Shown: one piece after another, positions 6,789 to 15,822 of the stretch
How the letters are laid out: each line of letters begins with the position of its first letter
Numbering within the stretch: the stretch's first letter is position 1
Assembly: GCA_902802795.1 (NCBI GenBank)
Contig: CADCNI010000003.1
Coordinates: 1 to 64,000, forward strand
DNA: 64,000 nucleotides
From: an uncultured Ruminococcus sp.
GTDB taxonomy: Bacteria > Bacillota > Clostridia > Oscillospirales > Acutalibacteraceae
Reading direction: 5' to 3'
Notes under the pieces: generated by a model
The model's input: the letters and a program-made list of their open reading frames with translations, nothing else
Databases searched by the model: none
Told to the model about the DNA's origin: nothing
Program-made: the position numbers and the translations under genes

Positions 6789-8183
6789 TTACAGTTGAAT
6801 GTTGGAATGCTTCTTGGCCATACGAGTGACCTTTTTAGAGGCCAGCATATCCAGCGCCATCACGATGGAAGAGCGGGTTTCAGAGGGAGCGATCACATCG
6901 TCGATGTAGCCGTTGGCAGCCGCTTCCGCCGGAGAAGCAAGGGTGTCCTTATACTCGTTGACGATCTCGCCGCGCTTGGCAACGGGATCCGCCGCACCTT
7001 TGAGCTTGTCGGCGTACATAATCGCGGCAAACGTCTCAGGGGCAAGGGGGGCAATGACCGCGGTGGGCCATGCCAGCGTGAGGTCGGCGTTCGCCGCGCG
7101 ACCCGCCATTGCGACAAAGGCCGGGCCGTAAGCCGCGCCTGTGACAATCGCCAGTTTCACGGTTGTGGCTTCCGCGTAGGCATGCGCCAGTTTGGCCGCG
7201 TCGCGCACGGAATTGAAGCCGTAGGTATCCACCAGCGTGACGATCGGGATGGAGAACGCGTCACAGAAACGCACGAAACGCGCCGCTTTGGCCGCGCCGT
7301 CCGCGTCGATCTTGCCCACGTTGTAGCGGCTGCGTGAGGAGACGATACCCACGGTGTTCCCGTTGACGGTAGCCAGCGCCGTCAGCACGCTTCTGCCGAA
7401 TTTCGGCTGCAAATCCACCAGACTGCCCGCGTCCACAATGCCGGAAATGATATAAGAAATCACGCGCGCTTCCGTAAAGACGGAGGGTGCTACCGCGTCA
7501 AGCTCATCCCCCGAAACGACAGGGGGCGCAAAATCCACGCTCATCGCCATGCCGAGGTTGTTGGAGGGAAGCATCGTAATCATCTTTCTCGCCTGCGCAA
7601 TCGCGCCGTCGGTATCCCGCGCGAGAATATGTACGCTCTCCGCCACGTCTTCGGCTTTCTTTTCGCTGCCGTTGGTTTCGATGCCGAAGTCGGTTTCCTT
7701 GGTAGCGATAACGATGTCGGCGCTCACCGCCAGCAGTGCGTTAGTGCCGACGCAGGTACCCGCGACAATGGAAATCTGGGGAACCACGCCAGACAGACTG
7801 CTGCTCCAGAGCAGCATATCACCGTAAGCCGCAAGAATCTCGTCGCCCTGCTTGAGGCGGGCGCCCTGGGAATCGTAAATGCCGACGACAGGCGCGCCGG
7901 TCTTGGCGGCGAAGTCATAGATTTTCTTGATTTTGACTGCCTGCGCCTTGGAAATCGCACCGCCCGACACATCGCCGTTCTGTGCAAAGGAATACACAGG
8001 CAGACCTTCCACCGTGCCGTAAGCCGTCACGACTTCCGCCAGACCACCCTCGGACTTGACCAGCGTGTCAAATTCGACCATAGAACCCTCGTCATAGAGC
8101 TTTGCGAGGCGTTCGTGGGCGGTGGTGCATCTGACGGCCGCCTTGGTATCCAGAACTACCTGCAATTTGCTTTCTAAACTCAT
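6789..8183 (-). CDS. Acyl-CoA carboxyltransferase (12S/MmdA-like) subunit
   Basis: This 464-residue protein has two crotonase-fold carboxyltransferase halves. The N-half (about 20-230) holds GAPVVGIYDSQGARLKQG and the oxyanion-hole region AGTCVGTNALLA. The C-half (about 240-450) holds GNTVGIVSSRSRYNVGKID and TGAAYGPAFVAMAGR. The family transfers carboxyl groups between carboxybiotin and acyl-CoA (methylmalonyl-CoA or relatives). At 464 residues it is shorter than the roughly 510-525 of MmdA/12S, so the acyl-CoA used is uncertain. The ATG at 8183 has CCTCCT (AGGAGG) 7 bases upstream; an upstream ATG at 8219 lacks a site. It is the first gene of the operon. Confidence 0.8.
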   Translation of the reverse strand: MSLESKLQVVLDTKAAVRCTTAHERLAKLYDEGSMVEFDTLVKSEGGLAEVVTAYGTVEGLPVYSFAQNGDVSGGAISKAQAVKIKKIYDFAAKTGAPVVGIYDSQGARLKQGDEILAAYGDMLLWSSSLSGVVPQISIVAGTCVGTNALLAVSADIVIATKETDFGIETNGSEKKAEDVAESVHILARDTDGAIAQARKMITMLPSNNLGMAMSVDFAPPVVSGDELDAVAPSVFTEARVISYIISGIVDAGSLVDLQPKFGRSVLTALATVNGNTVGIVSSRSRYNVGKIDADGAAKAARFVRFCDAFSIPIVTLVDTYGFNSVRDAAKLAHAYAEATTVKLAIVTGAAYGPAFVAMAGRAANADLTLAWPTAVIAPLAPETFAAIMYADKLKGAADPVAKRGEIVNEYKDTLASPAEAAANGYIDDVIAPSETRSSIVMALDMLASKKVTRMAKKHSNIQL

Positions 8184-8259
8184 TGCTGAACCTCCTACCA
8201 TGTGAAAACAGCGGGACATGGGAAAGAAAGTCCCTACTTCCCCACTGTAATGGTTTTGT

Positions 8260-8294
8260 ATATTATATACATTATATTACACCCGTGCCGTCAA
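8260..8294 (-). promoter_or_regulatory. Probable promoter of the carboxyltransferase operon
   Basis: Read on the minus strand, TTGACG (8289-8294) is followed by overlapping AT-rich -10 candidates (TGTATA at 17 bp, TATAAT at 12 and 20 bp). The exact -10 is uncertain. Confidence 0.45.
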
Positions 8295-8329
8295 TACAAG
8301 CACTTCTTTAGCAATTGGTGCTAAATTCC

Positions 8330-8707
8330 CTACTTTTTACAGAAATGCACCACTTTATCTGTGGAAATTGATATATTTTGTGCATCGTCCTGAAATCCGA
8401 CCTTGGCAAACAGAGGATTCGCAAGTGCCTTGGGGGCTTCCAGCTTGGGGACAGCACGGTTGAAGGCATACGATACCGCCGCGCGTATGAGCAGCTCGCC
8501 CGTGAAATCGTCGGCGCAGTCAAAAGCGTGAATTTTCAGCACTGCGTCCTGCGCGAGTCCCTCGACCGTCATCGCGATGTTGCCCGTTGTCTCATCGTTT
8601 TCATACGCCCGCAGCACCGCCGTATTCTCGGCGCTGAGGGGGAGATTTTGCTCGGTTATGTAGGCTTTGCGTTCGTTTTCGTCCTGAATCGGGTGAATTT
8701 CCAGCAT
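8330..8707 (-). CDS. GNAT-like small protein of unknown substrate
   Basis: This 125-residue protein begins MLEIHPIQDENER. Its overall pattern (variable N-half, hydrophobic core strand, then LLIRAAVSYAFNRAVP and PLFAKVGF near the end) suggests a reduced GNAT acetyltransferase fold. I cannot see the canonical Q/RxxGxG/A acetyl-CoA motif, so it may be non-catalytic. It starts 4 bases after the rluB stop, with its ribosome site inside rluB, so the two are translationally coupled. Confidence 0.5.
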   Translation of the reverse strand: MLEIHPIQDENERKAYITEQNLPLSAENTAVLRAYENDETTGNIAMTVEGLAQDAVLKIHAFDCADDFTGELLIRAAVSYAFNRAVPKLEAPKALANPLFAKVGFQDDAQNISISTDKVVHFCKK

Positions 8708-8711
8708 GTTG

Positions 8712-9545
8712 TCAGTTCCTTTCTGGCTTGTTGTTCTTTTTGTTGTTTTTGTTATTTTTGTACGGCTTGTAAACCGCCTTTTCGGCCGCCTTGGCGGCAC
8801 GCTTCTGCCGCGAAGCGGAAATCTGTGCCGACGCCATCAGCGAACGCAGCTCGTCGTCACTCAGGTCGCGCCATTCGCCCTGCTTGAGCATGCCCAGTTT
8901 GACGTTGCCCACAGCGGTGCGTTTGAGGCGGATCACGTCGAGTCCCAGTTCCTCGCACATCTTGCGAATCTGACGGTTGCGGCCTTCATAGAGGGTAATC
9001 TGCATCACGCAGCGGTTTTCCTCCTTGGTAACGAGGTTGACGTCGGCGGGAAGGGTCATCTGTCCGTCGATCATCAGTCCCTCCGAGAGCTTGGCGATCA
9101 TATCCTCCGTCACCTGCTGACGGACGGTCACGCGGTAGGTCTTGGATACGTGGCTGCGCGGGTGGGAAATGCGGTTGGCAAAGTCGCCGTCGTTGGTCAT
9201 GAGCAGCAGCCCCTCGCTGTCACGGTCCAGCCGTCCCACAGGAAAGACGCGTTCTTCCACATTGTCCACCAGCTCCGCGACGCATTTGCGCCCCAGTTCG
9301 TCGTCCATGGTGGTGACGAAGCCGCGCGGCTTGTGCAGCATGATGTAGACCTTGCGGCTGTTCTGCGGCACCAGCTTGCGGCTGCCCACCGTCACCTTGT
9401 CGGCGGCGGGGTCTACCTTGTCCCCGATCTGCGCCACGCGCCCGTTGACGCGCACCTTGCCCTCCTCGATCAACTGCTCCGCCTTGCGGCGCGAGGCAAT
9501 GCCGCAGTCTGCTATCATCTTTTGCAGCCTGATTTTTTCTGCCAT
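8712..9545 (-). CDS. rluB: Pseudouridine synthase, RluB family
   Basis: This 277-residue protein has an N-terminal S4 RNA-binding domain (about 3-60, LQKMIADCGIASRRKAEQLI) followed by a RsuA/RluB/RluE-type catalytic domain with the active-site motif GRLDRDSEGLLL (catalytic Asp after LDR) and GRNRQIRKM. It modifies a uridine of 23S rRNA helix 89 in characterised relatives. The C-terminus is a Lys/Asn-rich tail, probably RNA-contacting. An AAAGGAAG site precedes the ATG. Confidence 0.9.
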   Translation of the reverse strand: MAEKIRLQKMIADCGIASRRKAEQLIEEGKVRVNGRVAQIGDKVDPAADKVTVGSRKLVPQNSRKVYIMLHKPRGFVTTMDDELGRKCVAELVDNVEERVFPVGRLDRDSEGLLLMTNDGDFANRISHPRSHVSKTYRVTVRQQVTEDMIAKLSEGLMIDGQMTLPADVNLVTKEENRCVMQITLYEGRNRQIRKMCEELGLDVIRLKRTAVGNVKLGMLKQGEWRDLSDDELRSLMASAQISASRQKRAAKAAEKAVYKPYKNNKNNKKNNKPERN

Positions 9546-9599
9546 GTTTTACTTCTTCCTTTGCGTTTTTGTCATAATGTCATGATGTCACAAATACAG

Positions 9600-9640
9600 C
9601 AAAACAAGCACCGCTTGCGACGCAGTGTTTGTTTTGCCAA
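9600..9640 (-). terminator. Terminator of the D,D-carboxypeptidase transcript
   Basis: Arms near 9600-9612 and 9626-9638 (GCAAAACAA / TTGTTTTGC with an inner CAC/GTG) form a hairpin just past the carboxypeptidase stop. Confidence 0.55.
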
Positions 9641-9648
9641 TCATCATC

Positions 9649-11196
9649 TTATTTCTTATCGGCGTTGACGCTCTCGCGGTCACGAATCGCCTTGATATAA
9701 TCCGAGAACCAGCCGTTGGTGTCGGCCTCGATAGTTTCGGTGGCGGTGATGGGAAATTCCTTGATGACCACGCCGTCCGCGACATATTGCAGCCGCCCCA
9801 CCACATCGCCTTCCTCGATCGGCGCATAGAGGAACCGGTCAAAGACGACCTGTTTTTCCACAGTGTCCTTCTGGCTTTTGAGGATGTTGTACGTTTCATC
9901 GGGCGTGCATTCCACCGAAACGGTATTCTTTTTGCCGCCCACCACGGTGGCGTTGAAATCGGAAATATCGGTATCGACCGACACCTGTTCGTAAAGGCTC
10001 TTGGCATAATTGTAAAGCACGCGATGATCGTGCCAGCGGTTGTAATTGTTAAGCGAAGCGCAGACAAAATGCTGTCCCTGATCGGTGGTGACGTGGGAAA
10101 TCAGGCACTGTCCGGCGAGATTGGTCACGCCCGTTTTAATGCCGTCGCAGCCCTCATAGCCGTACCGCAGTCCTTCCATCAGATAGTTATGGGAAAAAAG
10201 TTCATATCCGTGTTTGCTGTACTCTCCGAAATAGATTTTACGCGATTTCGCGCCGACAATGGTGCGGAAATCGGAATTCTGCATGGCGTATTTGCCCAGC
10301 AGCGCCATATCGTAGGCAGTGGAATAATGCGCGCCGTCCGAAAACTGATCGAGTCCCGACGGGGTGTCGAAGTGCGTATTGAGCATGCCCAGTTCCGCCG
10401 CCTTTTCGTTCATCATGGAAACGAAATTGCCGATACTGCCGCCCACCGCCACGGCCGCCGTATTAGCCGCGTCGTTGCCGGAATACATCATCATTCCCAC
10501 GCAAAGATCATAGACCGTGATGGTGTCGCCCACTTTCAGACCGATGCGGGTGCCGTCGAGCAAATCCATGCAGTCCTCGGTGACGGTGATGTAGCGTCCC
10601 ACGTCCCCGCTTTCCAATGTCAGAATGCAGGTCATGATCTTGGTGGTACTGGCCATAGGCATTTGTTTGTTTTCGTTGACGGCATACAGTACCATGCCGG
10701 TGTCACAGTCCATGATAATCGCGGATTCGGCGCTGATGTTGGGCGAACCGTCCTCCTTGAGTTCGGCTGCTGCCTGCTCCGCCGCGGTAGGTTCGTCTTT
10801 TCGGATGTCGTTTTCATTTTCTTCCGATAACGCTTGCATGGTAGTGGTAGTCTGGGCAGCCGAAGTCGTAGAATCAGACTCCTTTTGGGTAGGAGAAGTA
10901 GCTATCGTTGTCGTCGCTGTCCTCGCGCGGTAAGCATTGTTCATTGGATCGTAGGCCGTTGTCGAGGTAGTAGTAGCTTTGGTGGTAGCTTTGGCAGTGG
11001 CCTTGGTCGTACTCTTCACCCCCGAACGCGCCATAGCGGAGCCGACGGACGAAGCCGGCTGCGACGCAGCGGAAGCCCCCTTGGCGCCTGCCGTGACGGC
11101 GCAAGAAACCGCGACGACAGCCGCGATCACGAGGGCAGCGGCACGCCTGCCCGCTGCGGCCGCCTTGTGGAATGGATGAGAAAAAATTCGGTTCAT
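9649..11196 (-). CDS. D-alanyl-D-alanine carboxypeptidase (PBP5/DacF type)
   Basis: This 515-residue secreted or membrane-anchored peptidoglycan enzyme removes the terminal D-Ala of the stem pentapeptide. It has a hydrophobic N-terminal signal (about 20-38), a Thr/Ala-rich linker (about 45-125) and a peptidase S11 domain with S183-TT-K186, S239-G-N241 and K354-T-G. A C-terminal PBP5-type beta domain ends near 495. The long low-complexity linker is unusual for the family and may span the cell wall. A second S11 enzyme lies at 52714-54006. Confidence 0.9.
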   Translation of the reverse strand: MNRIFSHPFHKAAAAGRRAAALVIAAVVAVSCAVTAGAKGASAASQPASSVGSAMARSGVKSTTKATAKATTKATTTSTTAYDPMNNAYRARTATTTIATSPTQKESDSTTSAAQTTTTMQALSEENENDIRKDEPTAAEQAAAELKEDGSPNISAESAIIMDCDTGMVLYAVNENKQMPMASTTKIMTCILTLESGDVGRYITVTEDCMDLLDGTRIGLKVGDTITVYDLCVGMMMYSGNDAANTAAVAVGGSIGNFVSMMNEKAAELGMLNTHFDTPSGLDQFSDGAHYSTAYDMALLGKYAMQNSDFRTIVGAKSRKIYFGEYSKHGYELFSHNYLMEGLRYGYEGCDGIKTGVTNLAGQCLISHVTTDQGQHFVCASLNNYNRWHDHRVLYNYAKSLYEQVSVDTDISDFNATVVGGKKNTVSVECTPDETYNILKSQKDTVEKQVVFDRFLYAPIEEGDVVGRLQYVADGVVIKEFPITATETIEADTNGWFSDYIKAIRDRESVNADKK

Positions 11197-11298
11197 GGTA
11201 TCCCCCTGCCTTTTTTTTCGTTCGTTTTAATCGTGTGTAGTGTATGCCGAAGGGAACAACATATGCATCACACGTCGCAAGGAAATTTCCCCAAAAAA

Positions 11299-11820
11299 TC
11301 AGCCTTCTATGGTTTCGTCAAGCATCAGCACTTCGGCTTTTTCGGCTTTCTCGGAGGTCACCAGCGGTTCTTCCTCCTTGTCCTTCTTGTCCTTGGAATT
11401 ACCCGCCAGCAGATCGCTGACCTGATCGACCAGATTAGGAATCAGACCCACCGCCTTGTCAAGAGAATTCATATTGTTGTCGATCTGAAGCAAACGCACA
11501 TTGTTGCCGTGGATGACCAGAAAGGCCACCGGCTGCACCGTCACGCCCGCGCCGCCGCCGCCGCCGAAACAGCGGTGACCCGACTTGCCGTCAAAGTCCG
11601 AGCCGCCCGAAGCGAAGCCGTAGGACATTTTGGAGATGGGAATGATGGTCGTTTCTCCCGCGATCACCGGGTCGCCGATAATGGTGGAAACGTCCACCAT
11701 ATCCTTGATTTTGGAAAGCGTCGTATCCATCAGGCCCTTGATGGGATGTGCCGCTGCCTTGGCCTTTTCGGAAGCTGATTTTTCTTCGGCGTCCACCGTC
11801 TTTTTTTCTTCTGCACTCAT
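11299..11820 (-). CDS. gerW: GerW (YtfJ) family spore protein
   Basis: This 173-residue protein contains the GerW signature: HPIKGLMDTTLSKIKDMVD, the repeated T-IIP-SK-S-GFASGG strand, and a glycine-rich stretch (GGGGGAG) before VTVQPVAFLVI. YtfJ/GerW of Bacillus is a spore-cortex protein needed for normal germination. The gene lies directly downstream of the DUF2953 gene, the same pairing as ytfI-ytfJ. Its presence indicates a sporulating lineage. Acidic charged segments occupy both ends. Confidence 0.85.
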   Translation of the reverse strand: MSAEEKKTVDAEEKSASEKAKAAAHPIKGLMDTTLSKIKDMVDVSTIIGDPVIAGETTIIPISKMSYGFASGGSDFDGKSGHRCFGGGGGAGVTVQPVAFLVIHGNNVRLLQIDNNMNSLDKAVGLIPNLVDQVSDLLAGNSKDKKDKEEEPLVTSEKAEKAEVLMLDETIEG

Positions 11821-11861
11821 AAATGTCTCAGACCTTTCTGTGTTTATATCATTTTTATATA

Positions 11862-12692
11862 TTAAGATTGGGATTTGTTTTTGAATGTAATAACAATCTG
11901 TGAAACGGCAAATTTAATGACAGCCCACAGCAGATGCCCCACCACGAAAATCGGGTAAACCGTGAACGCGCCAATGAAGGTGACGCGGATGCCTTCACCC
12001 CCGAAATCAGGGGTGATCTCGATGTCGTGTATTTGGGGCGCGTAATGCCGCGTATGTCCCAGCAGGAACGAAAGCGCCGGGAACGCGCCGGAGCAGATTT
12101 CGCCGTATTTGATGGCGGTGTCCGCCGCATCATCTCCCGTAATGCGCACACGCAGGATAAATTCATCCACCGCCACACCGCGGTAGATCCGCACGAGCGA
12201 ACCGCCCAGTGCCTTGCCGAGATCGACAAAGAATTTCAGCGCGCCAAAGAAACCCCGCTGCTCCCGCAGCGCCCCGAAAAAGCTGGGTTCGGGCGGCTTA
12301 GGTTCTTCCACTTTCGGCGCGGGTCGCTTTTTCTTTTTTGGTTTTGGCTTGAAAACCTTCCGCCACTGGCGTTTCACAAACGTGAAGAATTGCCTGACAG
12401 CCGCCACCGCTTGGGAAATCAGCCAGATGATGCCTGCCAGAACAAGTTTTATCAGCTCCCACACGCGTAAAAGCAAACGCCGGAACCTTCCCGGAGGTTT
12501 AGGCGCAGCGTTCTCTCCGCCGATAAAATCATAACGTATGAAAAGCCAGCGAATGCCAAAAGTGACCTCCGGCTCGTATTTCACCCGCAGTCCCACCGGA
12601 ACGCACAGCACTGCCAGCAATAGTATGAGCAGCACCAGCAAAAGGATTCCGATGAATTTGAGAAGAGAGCCGATAATTTTTAAAACAATCAT
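11862..12692 (-). CDS. DUF2953 membrane protein (YtfI-like)
   Basis: This 276-residue protein starts with a strong membrane anchor (about 5-35). A short beta-rich DUF2953 signature (KYEPEVTFGIRWLFIRYDF), a basic Lys/Arg/Pro-rich central region and the C-terminal DUF2953 segment ending in a second hydrophobic helix follow. Its role is unknown; the conserved neighbourhood with gerW suggests a spore-envelope function. An AAAGGGGAG site precedes the ATG. Confidence 0.75.
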   Translation of the reverse strand: MIVLKIIGSLLKFIGILLLVLLILLLAVLCVPVGLRVKYEPEVTFGIRWLFIRYDFIGGENAAPKPPGRFRRLLLRVWELIKLVLAGIIWLISQAVAAVRQFFTFVKRQWRKVFKPKPKKKKRPAPKVEEPKPPEPSFFGALREQRGFFGALKFFVDLGKALGGSLVRIYRGVAVDEFILRVRITGDDAADTAIKYGEICSGAFPALSFLLGHTRHYAPQIHDIEITPDFGGEGIRVTFIGAFTVYPIFVVGHLLWAVIKFAVSQIVITFKNKSQS

Positions 12693-12723
12693 GCTTCTCT
12701 CCCCTTTCGTTCTTTCTTATCGC

Positions 12724-13308
12724 TTATGATTCATTGGCTTCCGCGTTTTCTTCCCCCTGCCGGATGGCTTCCTCGATGCTGATCTGCGCCTCTCCCTGTG
12801 GGATTTCGGGCAGCTCGCCCATAGATTCCAGTCCGAAGCACCGCATGAAGTTGGGGCTGGTCGCGTATTGCATGGGTTTCCCCGGCAGGTCCAGCCGTCC
12901 GCGTTCCTCAATCAATCCGCGCGCGAGCAGCGTATTGACTACCCCGGAACAGTCCACCCCGCGCACCCTTTCCACAAAATTTTTGGTCACAGGCTCATTA
13001 TAGGCAATCACCGCCAAGACCTCCATGGCGGCATTGGACAGCGGCGTATCTTTTTTGAGGTCGAGCAGTGTGCGGATGATCGGCGCGTACTCGTCCCGGG
13101 TGGAAAGCTGGTACTGCTTTCCCATCCTGACCACCCGCAAAGCACTGCCGTTCTGCTCATAAAATTCGTTCAGCTCGGCACACACGCTGTCAATGGTGTT
13201 GAGACTCACGCCCAGCACACCCGCCATTCTCTCGCAGTTCACGGGATCTCCCCCCGCGAACAGCATGGACTCTACGGTTGCTCTGAGTCCGCTTTCGCTT
13301 GCATCCAA
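12724..13308 (-). CDS. scpB: Segregation and condensation protein B
   Basis: This 194-residue protein has tandem winged-helix domains typical of ScpB: LRATVESMLFAGGDPV at the N-terminus, and MEVLAVIAYNEPVTK with IEERGRLDLPGKPM in the second domain. ScpB dimers bind ScpA to regulate the SMC condensin ring. The start appears to be TTG at 13308 inside the end of scpA (37-bp overlap) with GGGGA 6 bases upstream; the first internal ATG would trim 14 residues. The acidic C-tail is variable in the family. Confidence 0.9.
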   Translation of the reverse strand: MDASESGLRATVESMLFAGGDPVNCERMAGVLGVSLNTIDSVCAELNEFYEQNGSALRVVRMGKQYQLSTRDEYAPIIRTLLDLKKDTPLSNAAMEVLAVIAYNEPVTKNFVERVRGVDCSGVVNTLLARGLIEERGRLDLPGKPMQYATSPNFMRCFGLESMGELPEIPQGEAQISIEEAIRQGEENAEANES

Positions 13309-14015
13309 TTGCGTTCCCCACTCTCGTTTATCGTCATAATGTCGTTATCGTCCATATTCACCCTGCGGTTGCGGATCAGATCCAGCACCGCCAGAAAGGT
13401 GGCGATCAGCTCGCTTCTTGACTCGGCTTTTTCAAACAGGCTGGAAAATGGCAGTCGTTTGGATTTATAAATGCTTTTGAGCACAAATCCGATGCGCTCC
13501 GTGACCGAGACAATCTTCTTTCCCACAATCGCGCGGAAATTCTCCTTGGAGGGCGGCTTGCGGCGCATGCCGCGTCCCACAGCGTTGATATACGCCTTGA
13601 TCAACTCATTTGGCGAATGTTTCCGGCTGTAAGTCGTATCATGATTGATTTTCATTTCCCTGCGGGTGAAGCCGTCAAAACTTACCTGCTCCGCCAGCTT
13701 GCCCGCCATCTGCTTGCAAAGCCGGTACTCGATGAGTTCGCCGCTGAGTTCCTTTTTGAGTTCCTCGGCTTCCTCCTTGCGAGGCATCAGCATGGCGGTC
13801 TTGATATAGACCAGACGCGACGCCATAGTGAGAAATTCGCTGGAAACATCCATATTTTCCAGCCGCATCATGTCGATGTGCGCCATGTACTGCTCCAGCA
13901 ATTCCGCCACAGGGATATCATAGATATTGAGTTTGTTTTTGGAGATCAGAAAGAGCAGCAGATCGAGCGGTCCCTCAAAGACCTCCAGCTTATAGGAGAT
14001 TTTTTCTCTTTCCAT
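13272..14015 (-). CDS. scpA: Segregation and condensation protein A (kleisin)
   Basis: This 247-residue kleisin begins YKLEVFEGPLDLLLFLI, the SMC-neck-binding ScpA signature, followed by the helix KLNIYDIPVAELLEQYM. A winged helix at the C-terminus (SELIATFLAVLDLI) contacts the other SMC head. It bridges SMC dimers in chromosome segregation. It overlaps scpB, so the two are translationally coupled, as in most Firmicutes. Confidence 0.92.
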   Translation of the reverse strand: MEREKISYKLEVFEGPLDLLLFLISKNKLNIYDIPVAELLEQYMAHIDMMRLENMDVSSEFLTMASRLVYIKTAMLMPRKEEAEELKKELSGELIEYRLCKQMAGKLAEQVSFDGFTRREMKINHDTTYSRKHSPNELIKAYINAVGRGMRRKPPSKENFRAIVGKKIVSVTERIGFVLKSIYKSKRLPFSSLFEKAESRSELIATFLAVLDLIRNRRVNMDDNDIMTINESGERNWMQAKADSEQP

Positions 14016-14039
14016 GCAATACGTCCCTGCTTTATTTTA

Positions 14040-14768
14040 TCAATACGTCGTCAGAATCGACACGACTGAGTCGGAAATATGCAAACCCAGTGCGTCAAAC
14101 AGCGAGTGAACGCCGTCAAACAGACCGTAGAACAGGCTGTATTGCAACATACCCAGCGGTCGGCTGATGAGATTTACCAGTACATAAAAAATGACAATAT
14201 AAACGATAGGATTGATGCGGCTGATAAAGTGCTCGATGTTGTACATCAGCTTGTCCGGCATAATCCAGTTGAGAATGCGCGAACCGTCAAGCGGCATGAT
14301 GGGCAGCATATTGAACACCGCCAACCCGATATTGAGAATGACAATACGGAACATTACAAAGGTAAAACTGGTGTAAAAAGCCTCGTTCATTTCAAGGCAG
14401 AGCACGCCGCGATAAATCAGCATGGCCAGCACCGCCATCACCAGATTGGAAAGCGGCCCCGCAAAGGCCACCAGCGCCATATATCCCTGACGGCGCTTCT
14501 GTTTTTTGAAGCGGACGGGATTGACAGGAACAGGTTCCGCCCAGCCGAATCCGATCAGAAACATGAGCAGCGCGCCGTAGATATTGAGGTGCGCCATCGG
14601 ATTGAGCGTCAACCGTCCCGCGCGTTCGGCGGTATCATCGCCCAGCGCCTTGGCCATCAGACCGTGGGCACACTCATGCACCGGCATGATAAAAAAAATC
14701 ATCAGAAACATTGTCAGCAGATAGAGCAGCATTTCCTGCACGTCACCGAGGGTTGAAAAAAATCCCAT
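14040..14768 (-). CDS. Site-2 protease family (M50) membrane metalloprotease
   Basis: This 242-residue integral membrane protease carries the zinc motif HECAH (HExxH) in its first helices and the second metal site around NMLPIMPLDGSRI, matching the NxxPxxxxDG motif of M50 proteases. Such enzymes cut membrane substrates, for example anti-sigma factors. The start at 14768 has AAGGAAGG 7 bases upstream. The gene lies upstream of scpA in transcription order, an arrangement seen in many Clostridia. Confidence 0.85.
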   Translation of the reverse strand: MGFFSTLGDVQEMLLYLLTMFLMIFFIMPVHECAHGLMAKALGDDTAERAGRLTLNPMAHLNIYGALLMFLIGFGWAEPVPVNPVRFKKQKRRQGYMALVAFAGPLSNLVMAVLAMLIYRGVLCLEMNEAFYTSFTFVMFRIVILNIGLAVFNMLPIMPLDGSRILNWIMPDKLMYNIEHFISRINPIVYIVIFYVLVNLISRPLGMLQYSLFYGLFDGVHSLFDALGLHISDSVVSILTTY

Positions 14769-14904
14769 TTCATTACCTTCCTTACACAAATTCAAATGAG
14801 GGCAAACTTCCCATTAAACTATGATCTGTATTATTATAGCCGATAGCAATGAAAAATGCAAGCCATATATTGTGAATAAGATGAATTGAAATCTGCAAAA
14901 TGCA

Positions 14905-14943
14905 TAAAAAACAGGCGGTAAGAAACGATACGTTCCCCGCCGC
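14905..14943 (-). terminator. Terminator of the unknown membrane-protein gene
   Basis: On the minus strand GGCGG...CCGCC forms the stem base and is followed by TGTTTTTTATG. The remaining gap to the M50 gene (14769-14904) holds no gene I can see. Confidence 0.6.
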
Positions 14944-14960
14944 CCGATACACGCATGTAT

Positions 14961-15608
14961 TCAATTCACCGTAAAAAAGTCCAGTCCCAAAAAACCATTG
15001 CCCACGGTCACATCAATTGTGTCTCCCACCGAAAGATCCCGGGCATATGATTCATCCAGCATCAGATCAAATTTCCGTTCGTCTCCATAGAACGATTCTA
15101 TTGTAACCGACGCCTTATCGCCCCACATGAAATCCATATCAGTAATACGGCAGGAATGAACCACCTTTTGGGATGTATCAAACAGCGCATTGGCCAGCGT
15201 GATGGAACTGGTCGCGGTCAGAAACATCATCCCAAAAATAACCAGTGTAATCAATCCCCGCGAAATCCTGACTTCCTTCCAGAAACGCGTCACAAAAAAA
15301 ATCAATATCGTCAGTGACGCTATAATTCCCGTATAAATCACAAGACGGCTTCTCACCACATAATACATCTCCGCATTATACCAAAGCACGCAGGGCAGCA
15401 GAAAATGCGGAATGCTGAAAACGCCGAATTTGACGGAGATCAAATCCATTTTTAACGCCAGAATCAGCAGCACCGCCAACGCGTACACTGCCACATCCAG
15501 CAAAAAAACAATTCCGTTAAACACAAACAAGCTGACAATCACCATGATGGCTGACAGAGCACTGTAGCCGATTAACGCCCACGTCTGTCCCTGATCTGGT
15601 TTTTTCAT
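14961..15608 (-). CDS. Unrecognised five-helix membrane protein with extracytoplasmic tail
   Basis: This 215-residue protein has about five membrane segments in residues 10-145. An exported soluble C-terminal portion of about 65 residues (RITDMDFMWGDKASVTIESF and onward) looks like a small beta domain. I do not recognise the family. It is a single-gene unit, with its own terminator downstream and the P-type ATPase terminator upstream. The ATG at 15608 (MKKPDQGQT) sits about 9 bases from GGGAG; longer starts lack a site. Confidence 0.55.
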   Translation of the reverse strand: MKKPDQGQTWALIGYSALSAIMVIVSLFVFNGIVFLLDVAVYALAVLLILALKMDLISVKFGVFSIPHFLLPCVLWYNAEMYYVVRSRLVIYTGIIASLTILIFFVTRFWKEVRISRGLITLVIFGMMFLTATSSITLANALFDTSQKVVHSCRITDMDFMWGDKASVTIESFYGDERKFDLMLDESYARDLSVGDTIDVTVGNGFLGLDFFTVN

Positions 15609-15745
15609 TGCAAACATCTCCCGAAGAACCATTTCTATAACAATATCATTATACATATTTTTATTACAATGTCAAATTTTTTATGAGGTTTTTCTACACA
15701 TTTGTTCAAATTTTTCAAATTTTTCAAATTTTGTAAATTCTAAAA

Positions 15746-15789
15746 AATCAGTGAAACGAAGCATAAAGCAGGCATTCGTTTCACTGATT
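15746..15789 (-). terminator. Strong terminator of the metal-efflux operon
   Basis: A perfect 15-bp inverted repeat (AATCAGTGAAACGAA / TTCGTTTCACTGATT) is followed on the minus strand by ATTTTTTAG. Just beyond, at 15705-15735, TTCAAATTTT is repeated three times in tandem. Confidence 0.85.
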
Positions 15790-15822
15790 GAGGTTATTGT
15801 CATTAAATGGCAATAGCAAGGG

